Under the pieces are notes generated by a model, which did no database searches, was not told the DNA's origin, and was given only the letters and a program-made list of their open reading frames with translations. Positions 51,645 to 59,777 of a DNA stretch of 64,000 bases are shown here, one piece after another. Every line of letters begins with the position of its first letter. Position 1 is the stretch's first letter. The DNA is from Olivibacter oleidegradans (lineage in GTDB: Bacteria > Bacteroidota > Bacteroidia > Sphingobacteriales > Sphingobacteriaceae): positions 1,302,001 through 1,366,000 of the forward strand of contig NZ_JBHLWO010000002.1 in assembly GCF_042432805.1 (NCBI RefSeq). Direction: 5' to 3'. Both the position numbers and the translations under genes were made by a program.

Positions 51645-52649
51645 TTAGGTTAATTGTTCAGATAAAAGTCTCATTTCGATATGAGGTGAATGTTTTTCGT
51701 ACAAAATGGCATATACGGCTCTACAAATGGGCATATCTACCTGATATGTTTTATTAATTTGGTGAATACATTTTGATGCATAATATCCTTCCGCCACCAT
51801 GTTCATCTCCAGTTGAGCAGATCTAACAGTATAGCCCTTTCCAATCATATTCCCAAAAGTTCTGTTTCGGCTGAATTGTGAGTATGCCGTTACAAGCAGG
51901 TCACCCAAATAAGCGGATTCATTGATATCTCGGTTAATCGGATGTACTTTTGCCAAAAAGCGAGCCATCTCACGAATAGCGTTGGAAATAAGAACCGCTT
52001 GGAAATTATCACCGTACCCCACGCCATGACATATGCCACTGGCAACGGCATAAATATTTTTCAAAACAGCTCCATACTCGGTTCCATATATATCATCGGA
52101 TTGAATCGTCTTAATATAACGCGTATTGAGCATAGACGAAAAAACAGAAGCCGTATGTGGAGACGCAGAGGCAATAGTTAGATAAGAAAGCTTTTCCAAG
52201 GAGACTTCCTCCGCATGACAGGGTCCGCTAATGACAGCAATGCGATCCAAGGGAACGTCGAATCGACTCTGTAAATAGTCGCCAATTATCTGATTTTCTT
52301 CCGGAACAATGCCTTTGATAGCGCTTATAATATATTTACCTTGCAATAGCTCTGCTGAAACTGTCGAAAGTGCATCCTTCAGGAACGCCGCAGGTATACT
52401 TAAGATCAAGAGATCGCAAGATTTGATAACAGCAGACAATTTGGTTGTTATCTGGTCCGAAGGGATTTTAATTTCTACAGCACTAAGGTAATTTGGATTA
52501 TGATGGTATTCTCTAATGTAGGATGCAGCTTCCTTGTTTCGCATCCACCAGAAAATGTCTTTTTCCACTTCGTTATCGCTTAACATCTTAATGATGGCTG
52601 TCGCCCAGCTACCCCCTCCTATTACGGCTACTTTCTTTTTTCTTTCCAT
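51645..52649 (-). CDS. gpsA: Glycerol-3-phosphate dehydrogenase [NAD(P)+]
   Basis: Product of 334 aa from ATG 52649; the in-frame TTG ten codons upstream is not needed. The NAD-binding motif is VAVIGGGSWATAIIKML near the N-terminus. Catalytic Lys lies in GAVLKNIYAVA, with ISGPCHAEEV and SNAIREM as family motifs. It reduces dihydroxyacetone phosphate to sn-glycerol-3-phosphate for phospholipid synthesis. A 189-base spacer with a hairpin (52738-52778) separates it from the susD end, so it likely has its own promoter. Confidence 0.95.
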   Translation of the reverse strand: MERKKKVAVIGGGSWATAIIKMLSDNEVEKDIFWWMRNKEAASYIREYHHNPNYLSAVEIKIPSDQITTKLSAVIKSCDLLILSIPAAFLKDALSTVSAELLQGKYIISAIKGIVPEENQIIGDYLQSRFDVPLDRIAVISGPCHAEEVSLEKLSYLTIASASPHTASVFSSMLNTRYIKTIQSDDIYGTEYGAVLKNIYAVASGICHGVGYGDNFQAVLISNAIREMARFLAKVHPINRDINESAYLGDLLVTAYSQFSRNRTFGNMIGKGYTVRSAQLEMNMVAEGYYASKCIHQINKTYQVDMPICRAVYAILYEKHSPHIEMRLLSEQLT

Positions 52650-52737
52650 GCGTGTACCAACTCTGCTAAAGTAGGCCAAATTAAGGATTTTTTTACATTA
52701 CTACTACATGGATTCTTTTTTAGAACTATTACGCCAT

Positions 52738-52778
52738 GTAAACCAAAAGTCTAGGATCGCTCCCAGACTTTGGTTTAC
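52738..52778 (-). terminator. Hairpin terminator after the SusCD operon
   Basis: Left arm 52738-52752 (GTAAACCAAAAGTCT) pairs with right arm 52765-52778 (AGACTTTGGTTTAC) with one bulged A; the loop is 12 bases. It lies 60 bases past the susD stop. The following T-tract is weak, so the call is by stem strength. Confidence 0.6.
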
Positions 52779-52837
52779 TGTAATAACAAGTGTTATACTT
52801 GCCCAACAAGATAATAAGACAAATAGACGAGCAACTG

Positions 52838-54283
52838 TCAATACCCGGGGTTATTTTCCGTTATACCCTGATTGTAGTTTAATTCAGCTAATGGAATCGG
52901 CCATAAATAATGTTTATCAGCAATGGCTACACCTTTATTCTTTTGAAGTATCTCTGCTGCTTTACCTGTGCGTTTCAAATCAAACCAACGCTTTCCCTCA
53001 AACTGAAATTCATAGGCCCTTTCTTGTAGGATGGAGTCTATCAACGTTTCAGGAGAAAATGACCCAATTTGATAATCGATGTCAGAAGCTGTATTTATTT
53101 CTCTTCCATAAGCACGTCTTTTAACTTGATTTAATGCATCCAGCGCCTCGGCTGTGACGCCATTCACCCGTGCCTCTGCTTCAGCAAATAACAGTAATAC
53201 TTCAGCATAACGATATACGGGAAAATCATTAATTGCCCCGTATTCATTTGCAGCTGCGGGGTCAATGAACTTTTTTTGAAGAACGGTTCCTTCTCCTAGA
53301 CCGATATTCATTGGATACCACGATTGTTTACGTAAATCCAAGTCACTCCATTCCTTATAAAAATTATTATTAACATTGGAATATTGGGCATAAGCACCTT
53401 TTCCACCCCCTTTCATGAAATACCCTGTTTCCGGATGGTTGATAATAAATGGATAATAATTTCCCTGACCTTCTCTTGTATATTTGAAATGAAAAACTTC
53501 TTCATCTGTTACGCCTACTCCTGCTCCAAAAATACGTTCGAAGTCATCAACTTGTTGTATAGGAACAAGGGAGAAAAGACCGGATTGCACAAGCTCCAAT
53601 GCTTTATCTCTTGCCTCCTGATATTTATTGTTGGTTAATAGGTAATCACTTAGCACCGTCTTTGCCATCCATTTAGTAGGCCTTCCCGGCTGTGCAGCAT
53701 TATCTTCAGGGAGGTAACTTTCTGCAAACCGTAAATCAGCATCAATCAAAGCATAAACTTCCTCAACCGAGCTTCTTGGCACATCCTTTTCTTCCATATT
53801 ACTTTCAATACGTAACGGTACGCCTCCCCAATTACGAACTAAATGAAAATAGCACCAGGCACGCATGAACTTTGCTTCTGCAACATACCTGTTCTTTTCT
53901 TCATCATTCATTGCATTACCCTCCGGTACGTGTCTAATGACAAGATTGGCATTTCGGATGGCCAGATAAAATGAATTCCAAAAATCGCCTACTCGATTGG
54001 TATTCGTAGCATCTAAGCCACTAAAATCATTAAACTGCGCCCAACTTCCTCTTCCGTAGGCATAATCGCTATGGCATTCCAAGGTAGCATTATAAGAAGC
54101 GATGCCCTGCGCTCCTAAACGAATTGGGGGGAAAATCGCATTGACGGCTGCCTCGGCCTCGGCAGCTGTATTATAAAAGGTTTCTTCCAAGATCGACCGT
54201 GGTTCCTGATCCAATTCTTTGCTGCAACTCGATAGCGTAAAAAATACGACTATTAGCCATATCCCCAGGCTGTGATGCTTCAT
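52838..54283 (-). CDS. SusD/RagB-family outer-membrane nutrient-binding lipoprotein
   Basis: Product of 481 aa from ATG 54283, which opens the lipoprotein signal KHHSLGIWLIVVFFTLSSC with lipidation Cys20; an earlier in-frame start is ten codons upstream. SusD_N and the SusD/RagB region follow, with RYVAEAKFMRAWCYFHLVRNWGGVP, PTKWMAKTVLSDYLL, RYAEVLLLFAEAEAR and a conserved ending (ERAYEFQFEGKRWFDLKRTG, LWPIPLAELNYN). It is the surface lid of a SusCD importer for glycans or peptides. It lies 50 bases downstream of the SusC-type gene. No glycoside hydrolase is beside the pair, so the substrate cannot be guessed. Confidence 0.95.
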   Translation of the reverse strand: MKHHSLGIWLIVVFFTLSSCSKELDQEPRSILEETFYNTAAEAEAAVNAIFPPIRLGAQGIASYNATLECHSDYAYGRGSWAQFNDFSGLDATNTNRVGDFWNSFYLAIRNANLVIRHVPEGNAMNDEEKNRYVAEAKFMRAWCYFHLVRNWGGVPLRIESNMEEKDVPRSSVEEVYALIDADLRFAESYLPEDNAAQPGRPTKWMAKTVLSDYLLTNNKYQEARDKALELVQSGLFSLVPIQQVDDFERIFGAGVGVTDEEVFHFKYTREGQGNYYPFIINHPETGYFMKGGGKGAYAQYSNVNNNFYKEWSDLDLRKQSWYPMNIGLGEGTVLQKKFIDPAAANEYGAINDFPVYRYAEVLLLFAEAEARVNGVTAEALDALNQVKRRAYGREINTASDIDYQIGSFSPETLIDSILQERAYEFQFEGKRWFDLKRTGKAAEILQKNKGVAIADKHYLWPIPLAELNYNQGITENNPGY

Positions 54284-54333
54284 CGTATATATTAATTGAG
54301 CGTTGTGTATCATATTCTTAAAGTCTTTTTTTG

Positions 54334-57300
54334 TTAGAAACCAGCTTTCACACCGAATGTATAGGTTTTAGCGATCGGATAACTTAGGTAATCAGAACCA
54401 CTGGAAGGCATCTCCGGGTCATACCATGAATAATTGGTTAATGTGAGCAGATTTTGCCCACTCACGTAAACCTGTAAACGCTTAAGCCACCCGAGATTAA
54501 ACTTCTCTACAGGTAAATTATAAGCTAGCTGGATATTCCTTAATCGTAAGAAGGAACCGTCTTCAACCCATCTATCAGACACACGTGCATTAACGGTATT
54601 GCTGATTACCGGATACTTTGCGTTTGGATTCTCGGGAGTCCAATGATTATTCAGCACATCACGCACCATATTCAGTCCGGAAACATAATCCACGGTGCTG
54701 CCAATTGAGCTGGCGTTGAAAATGTCATTACCGGTCATCCCTTGTATAAAAAAGGTAAAATCAAAGTTTTTATAAGACATGGAGGAGTTCAACCCATAAA
54801 TAAAATCCGGATTCGGGTTGCCTATTACCGTTCGGTCTGCGTTACTGATCGATCCGTCACCATTTAAATCTTTATACTTTATCTGGCCTTTTTCATCATA
54901 TCCATCTTCTAGATAACCAAAAAACAAGCCCCTTTGTAAACCTTCTCGTAAAATGGTTCTGGAATCACTTACCACATTCATCTTCAGTTCATCGCCAAAT
55001 ATATCGGCTCCTGCATATAATTTTAAGACTTTGCTTCTGTTAAATGCAATATTAGCAGTAACATCCCATTTAAAATCGCCCTTGAAAATGTTAGCATTCA
55101 GGCCTAATTCAACACCGCTATTACGTATTTGTCCCACATTCTGAAAGGTCGTTGCGTATCCCATTGAAGTGGGCAGTGGAACAGCATTTAATAAATCTTT
55201 TGTAGTTTTGCGGTAGTAATCTGCCGTAAAAACAAGCCGATTATCTAAAACACCAAAATCAAGTCCCGCATCGATCTGCTCAGTCGTTTCCCATTTTAAA
55301 TCCCTATTTGGAAGATCAGTCTCAGGCGCAAAAGCTAAGTGCAAATCTTGTCCGAAAACAGTATATCCGCCAGCTAATGGATTAAACGTCGGATAAAAAT
55401 CTTCAATCTGTGTACCTGTTTTACCCCAGCTTACCCGCAATTTAAGGTCAGATATCCAATTGTGATCTTTCATAAAATCCTCCTGCGAGACTCGCCATGC
55501 AAAAGCGCCGGACGGGAAATAACCCCAGCGACTGTCCGTACGGTACCGAGACGACCCATCGGCACGAAAGCTTACCGTAAAAAGATACTTATCATCCAAT
55601 GTGTAGTTTACTCTTGCCAAATAAGACAGCAAAGTTGATTTATTATAACCTGATGCAGGCACTAAAGGCACCAAAGCGCCGCCTAAATTATCCCATCCGC
55701 TTACATTACTAATGAATCCCTGGCCGCTTCCCATCACGTAGCTATTTATAAAATCCTGATAAGTTACACCCGCTAACGCGGAGAAATTGTGTCGCTCATT
55801 CCAAATCTTATTATAGTTTGCGGTTAGTTCAACCAATCTACTTTGTTCATTATTAGCCGTAATTTTTGCTTCACCCGTTGAGCCTTGATACCGGTTTGTG
55901 CGATACATATTTTCGCGATCATCTCGATTCTCAATACCGGTTAAGAGTTTAATATTGATGTCTGATATAGGTTTGTAAGTAACGGCTGCATTCGCAAGCA
56001 CTAAATTTGCTTCCGTTTTGTTTGTTTCTTCGTTTATCCAATTCAATGGATTTATAATATCCGGTGCTGCGATATTGAAGGCGTTTGAGAGCAATCTGTA
56101 CCCCCCATTATCGTCGTATGGCGTTAATGCAGGAGGTGCCCCTAAAATTGATGATATCAATGAATTACCCCTTGCTCCACCATTACTGTCTTTTCTTCCC
56201 GTGATTAATCTACTTAACGTAGCATTAGCATCAACTGTTAGCTTGTCACTAATCTGATGTTGAATACTTCCACGTAAAGAATATCGATCATAATCGCTTC
56301 CTTTGATAATTCCGTCTTGTGCAAGCACACTACCACCGACTGAAAATTGCGTACGTTCATTTCCACCGCCAATATTGAGTGAGGTGCTTTTTATCGGTGC
56401 TGAACGGAAAATAAAATCTTGCCAATCGAACGATGGTAAATTATTAATTTGTTCTTGCGTAAAATAAGGGGTAACTCCATCATTTGCAGCACGTAGGTTA
56501 TAAAACGTGGCGTATTCAGGTCCGGTCATCAAATCCAGTTTTTTTCGGATTTGCTGTATGCCGTAATTAGCTTCAAAATCTACCTGTGTTGCACTTCCCG
56601 TACCTTCAACTCCGCCTTGTTTTGTTGTGATAATTACTACACCGTTGGCCCCCCGCGAACCATATATTGCTGTCGCGGATGCATCTTTCAGTATTTCCAT
56701 ACTTTCTATGTCCGCGTTATTTAGGATAGTCGGATTGCTCCCCGATAAGGGAAAACCATCCACGACGTATAAGGGCTCGTTGCTTCCTAAGATGGAATTG
56801 GCTCCCCTAATACGTACGGACATAGCAGGCCCAGGTGCGCCGGAACCCTGATAAACTTGCACGCCAGGTGCCCGGCCTGATAACGATTGCAATGCATTAC
56901 TTGTTGGAAAAGCATTGATTTCAGTAGCTTTTACCTGCGCCACGGAACCGGTCAAATCTCGTTTTTTTACCGAACCATAACCAATAACAACTACCTCTTC
57001 CAACGCTTCCTGCTCTGCTCTAAGGACAACATCAACTTCTTTTCTCTTTCCAATGCGTTCTTCCTTACTTCCGTAACCGGTGTAAGAAAACACAAGTATC
57101 GTATTACCGCCAACAGTGGCTTTGTAGCGGCCGTTCGGATCGGTTGTGGTGCCGGTGTTGGGTTTTCCCTTTACCATTACCGAAACGCCCGGAAGTGCAT
57201 TTCCTTGTTCATCCCTCACAATTCCGGTTATCGTGTCTTGTGTTTTTGTGTTGGTCGTATCGCCGGGAATGGTCGGAGTTGGAATCTCTTGTGCTTGAGA

Positions 57301-57372
57301 CAGCTTTATAAATAACACATCGGCAACTAACAAAAAAGCAATCAGTATACTGATGTATTTAAACGATTGCAT
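54334..57372 (-). CDS. SusC/RagA-family TonB-linked outer-membrane transporter
   Basis: Product of 1012 aa from ATG 57372 (1021 from ATG 57399). The later start is chosen because it begins the signal peptide QSFKYISILIAFLLVADVLF. Domains in order: carboxypeptidase-regulatory-like (about 45-125, TGIVRDEQGNALPGVSVMVKG), a SusC linker LEEVVVIGYGSVKKRDLTGSV, TonB plug with NALQSLSGRAPGVQV and SMEILKDASATAIYGSRGANG, then the beta-barrel ending in a C-terminal Phe. It pairs with the SusD gene 50 bases downstream. No anti-sigma FecR or sigma factor is adjacent and no hydrolases follow, so it is an orphan SusCD unit. Confidence 0.96.
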   Translation of the reverse strand: MQSFKYISILIAFLLVADVLFIKLSQAQEIPTPTIPGDTTNTKTQDTITGIVRDEQGNALPGVSVMVKGKPNTGTTTDPNGRYKATVGGNTILVFSYTGYGSKEERIGKRKEVDVVLRAEQEALEEVVVIGYGSVKKRDLTGSVAQVKATEINAFPTSNALQSLSGRAPGVQVYQGSGAPGPAMSVRIRGANSILGSNEPLYVVDGFPLSGSNPTILNNADIESMEILKDASATAIYGSRGANGVVIITTKQGGVEGTGSATQVDFEANYGIQQIRKKLDLMTGPEYATFYNLRAANDGVTPYFTQEQINNLPSFDWQDFIFRSAPIKSTSLNIGGGNERTQFSVGGSVLAQDGIIKGSDYDRYSLRGSIQHQISDKLTVDANATLSRLITGRKDSNGGARGNSLISSILGAPPALTPYDDNGGYRLLSNAFNIAAPDIINPLNWINEETNKTEANLVLANAAVTYKPISDINIKLLTGIENRDDRENMYRTNRYQGSTGEAKITANNEQSRLVELTANYNKIWNERHNFSALAGVTYQDFINSYVMGSGQGFISNVSGWDNLGGALVPLVPASGYNKSTLLSYLARVNYTLDDKYLFTVSFRADGSSRYRTDSRWGYFPSGAFAWRVSQEDFMKDHNWISDLKLRVSWGKTGTQIEDFYPTFNPLAGGYTVFGQDLHLAFAPETDLPNRDLKWETTEQIDAGLDFGVLDNRLVFTADYYRKTTKDLLNAVPLPTSMGYATTFQNVGQIRNSGVELGLNANIFKGDFKWDVTANIAFNRSKVLKLYAGADIFGDELKMNVVSDSRTILREGLQRGLFFGYLEDGYDEKGQIKYKDLNGDGSISNADRTVIGNPNPDFIYGLNSSMSYKNFDFTFFIQGMTGNDIFNASSIGSTVDYVSGLNMVRDVLNNHWTPENPNAKYPVISNTVNARVSDRWVEDGSFLRLRNIQLAYNLPVEKFNLGWLKRLQVYVSGQNLLTLTNYSWYDPEMPSSGSDYLSYPIAKTYTFGVKAGF

Positions 57373-57706
57373 TAAATAAAATAAGAGTCTAACCACCATA
57401 ACAGAAGGCTTAATAAATAACGATTAATAATGCAGGGTATGTAACAATTGTCTGTCCACTCTAAGGAGTCGTAGCATATTACTAACGGCTCATCAGCCTT
57501 TCTTTTATAGCAATGAGGGTTAAAAACGCTATTTATGAAAAGCTGAAGCGTCAAATACACAATTTGATTATTTAATCAGAAATTTGCAATTGAAGACAGC
57601 CAATATTGCTTACATAATTATGGCATGTGGAATGAGAAGGATACTTTGTAGAGAAAGAGAAACAACTAGTTCACTTTATTGAACTAGTTGTTTCTTTTTG
57701 AAAACG
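57373..57706. other. Intergenic region upstream of SusC-type gene
   Basis: 334 bases without a gene. It holds the long leader of the SusC-type gene and, at 57658-57695, a strong inverted repeat that ends the gldC transcript. No exact TTG-N20-TAnnTTTG promoter is seen on the minus strand, so the SusC promoter is unassigned. Confidence 0.45.
57658..57695 (-). terminator. Terminator after gldC
   Basis: A perfect 16-bp stem (57658-57673 and 57680-57695) with a 6-base loop, 12 bases past the gldC stop. On the minus strand the tail reads CTTTCTC, on the plus strand TTTTG, so it may work both ways. Confidence 0.75.
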
Positions 57707-58057
57707 TTATTTTTGAGCTTGTACTACTTCCATTTTTTCAGCAAAATGGGCGCAATAGTCGCGTAAATCTCCTATTACGGCTTCCGCTAAAGGATCGCTG
57801 CCCGCAGCTCTCAAAAATGAGTCGCCCATAGTATGCAAGGTTTCATAAAAGAAACGTTTCATTTCATCAAGAGGCATGTCCTTTGTCCACAAATCAATAC
57901 GTAGCGCATTTTTGTAATGATGGTCCCAAAGTGCTAGAAACATTGCCTTGGTTGGTAATGCTTCTTTGTTTTCTCCTTCTGTCGACTCCCAGGTTATATT
58001 TTCAGGAATATTAGCGTCATCTAATTCAATTGTTAATTTTATTTCTGCTTTTCTCAC
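57707..58057 (-). CDS. gldC: Gliding motility protein GldC
   Basis: Product of 116 aa. Matches GldC of Flavobacterium in sequence pattern: ELDDANIPENITWES, AMFLALWDHHYKNALRIDLWTKDMPLDEMKRFFYETL, then GDSFLRA and FAEKMEV. GldC assists gliding and the type IX secretion-related machinery in Flavobacteria, though it is not essential there; it is cytoplasmic. Other gld genes are not in this window. Downstream of it is a strong terminator. The 44-base gap from the upstream membrane-protein gene suggests one operon, whose first gene is an RNA helicase. Confidence 0.88.
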   Translation of the reverse strand: MRKAEIKLTIELDDANIPENITWESTEGENKEALPTKAMFLALWDHHYKNALRIDLWTKDMPLDEMKRFFYETLHTMGDSFLRAAGSDPLAEAVIGDLRDYCAHFAEKMEVVQAQK

Positions 58058-58101
58058 TTTATATTATTTTAGTTTATTCATTATCTATTAATAGCTCTAC
58101 A

Positions 58102-58359
58102 TCAAAAAGAGCCTTGATTTTCTATTAGCCATATCACCAAGATGGTAAAAACAACAAAGCCCATTTCAACAAGCCAAATACGTCTGATTCGTTGAAAAAA
58201 AAGACGAAAAAACTGGTCCGCAATGATCAGTATAACAATTAATAGTATGCCAAGCGCAATTCTCTTCCAAGCCAATTGATCAACAATTACACTCCACACC
58301 CCCGAAACAGCGAGCAAGGCACATACAATATTGAGCGGAGTCAAACGGAGATTCTTCAT
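58102..58359 (-). CDS. Small two-helix membrane protein, 85 aa
   Basis: I do not recognise a family. Hydrophobic helices at about 10-50 (two close segments, NIVCALLAVSGVWSVIV and RIALGILLIVILIIAD) and 62-80 (LVEMGFVVFTILVIWLIE) are joined by a basic loop RLFFQRIRRIW. It overlaps the RhlE-type gene by four bases (58356-58359), so it is translationally coupled, and lies 44 bases before gldC. The order helicase, small membrane protein, GldC suggests an accessory of the same operon, without known role. Confidence 0.65.
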   Translation of the reverse strand: MKNLRLTPLNIVCALLAVSGVWSVIVDQLAWKRIALGILLIVILIIADQFFRLFFQRIRRIWLVEMGFVVFTILVIWLIENQGSF

Positions 58360-59684
58360 CTTTTACGTTTCATATTGCCTTTTGTTGCCCTTTTACTTGC
58401 CGTTTTGCTTTTACCGGCTTTATTCACCTTTTTGTTCGCCGCTTTCTTTTCGTGGAACGCCCCTTTGAATTCGGGATTCTCTTTCCGCTTTTGCATATCA
58501 ATTTCCCTAGCCTGAGCTTGTTTTTCCTCAAAAGGAGTCTTTTCTATAAGCACCTCGGCGGGTAGTTCAGATACAGGAATTTGCTGGCGAATAAGTTTTT
58601 CAATCTTCGCAATATAGTACGCTTCCGCTGGCGTACACATACTAATGGCAATGCCCGATTTCGTTGCTCGGCCTGTACGACCAATGCGATGTACATAGTC
58701 CTCTATAACAATTGGGATATCAAAATTAATAACGTGGCTTACATCGCTTACATCCAACCCTCTGGCAGCTACATCTGTCGCAACAAGTATTCTTACAGAT
58801 CCCTCTTTGAAGGCGTTGATAGAGTTGATTCGCGTATTTTGTCCCTTATTGGCATGAATCACCCGCACTTCATCTTCGCCATATTTTCTAGATAAAAAAT
58901 GATATATATTGTCAGCGATCGTTTTCGTTTTACTGAAGATGATGAGCCGGTGAAAATCTTCATCATTTTTTAGTAAATATTGCAAGAGATTAATTTTCGT
59001 TTTTGTATTCGGCACAAAGTATAATTGCTGGCTTACCGTGTTTGCCGGCGTAGCTTGTGGCGACACCTCTACTATAGTTGGAAAAGCCAAAAAATCACCG
59101 GCAATTTTATGAACTAGCTCACTCATTGTTGCAGAAAAGAGCAAATTTTGTCTTTTTCTAGGAACAACTTCAAGAATCCTGTGGATTTTTCCGATAAATC
59201 CCATATCCATCATTTTGTCCGCTTCATCCATCACGAGCAACTTGATTTGCTTCGTATTAATGTGCTCAGCTAGGTATAGATCCAAAAACCTTCCCGGAGT
59301 AGCCACAAGAATATCCACCCCTTTCTCAAGTGCTTCTATTTGCTGCTTAGGCCCTAGTCCACCGTAAAGAACTACGGTACGCAAATCCGTATACTTAGCG
59401 AACAATTGTATATTCTCTTCAATTTGCATTGCTAATTCCCTTGTCGGCGATAAGATCAATGCTCTCGGGTCTGATCCCTGGGCATATTTGAGCTTCATAA
59501 TTATGGGCAATACGTAAGCGGCCGTCTTTCCTGTACCCGTTTGAGCAATACCCATCACGTCCTGCCCGGCAAGTATTGGAGTAATCGCCTTTTGTTGAAT
59601 AGCCGTAGGCTCTTTATATTTCGCGTCAGCTATTGCGTTCAGTATTTGCCTGTTAAACTTAAAGTCCTCAAATGATTTGTGCAT
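58356..59684 (-). CDS. DEAD-box RNA helicase, RhlE type
   Basis: Product of 442 aa from ATG 59684; an in-frame TTG three codons upstream is not needed. Q motif with KYKEPTAIQQKAITP, Walker A AQTGTGKT near 44-51, PTRELA, DEAD in VMDEADKMMDMG, SAT, then ATDVAARGLDV and HRIGRTGRA. The C-terminus is short and lysine-rich (KAAN, KVNKAGKSK, RATKGNMKRKR), as in RhlE-like enzymes. It remodels RNA, for example in ribosome assembly or mRNA decay. It starts the operon with the small membrane protein and gldC. Confidence 0.93.
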   Translation of the reverse strand: MHKSFEDFKFNRQILNAIADAKYKEPTAIQQKAITPILAGQDVMGIAQTGTGKTAAYVLPIIMKLKYAQGSDPRALILSPTRELAMQIEENIQLFAKYTDLRTVVLYGGLGPKQQIEALEKGVDILVATPGRFLDLYLAEHINTKQIKLLVMDEADKMMDMGFIGKIHRILEVVPRKRQNLLFSATMSELVHKIAGDFLAFPTIVEVSPQATPANTVSQQLYFVPNTKTKINLLQYLLKNDEDFHRLIIFSKTKTIADNIYHFLSRKYGEDEVRVIHANKGQNTRINSINAFKEGSVRILVATDVAARGLDVSDVSHVINFDIPIVIEDYVHRIGRTGRATKSGIAISMCTPAEAYYIAKIEKLIRQQIPVSELPAEVLIEKTPFEEKQAQAREIDMQKRKENPEFKGAFHEKKAANKKVNKAGKSKTASKRATKGNMKRKR

Positions 59685-59722
59685 AGCCTGCAAAGATAGA
59701 GAATTGATTGGATTGGATAAAA

Positions 59723-59753
59723 TTGTTTATGAAGCCAATTTTGCCTAAGTTTG
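59723..59753 (+). promoter_or_regulatory. Bacteroidota-type promoter of dihydroorotase operon
   Basis: TTG at 59723-59725, 20 bases, TAAGTTTG at 59746-59753. Transcript start near 59760, start codon at 59778. The in-frame TTG at 59751 lies inside the -7 element, which argues against that start. Confidence 0.65.
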
Positions 59754-59777
59754 ACTTATCATACTGAACAAAATACT

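Noticed and set aside
52708..53124. 138-codon plus-strand reading frame
   Set aside because: Mostly antisense to the SusD gene and including the hairpin region; no independent protein signature.
56887..57315. 142-codon plus-strand reading frame
   Set aside because: Antisense to the SusC N-terminal domains; a shadow frame.
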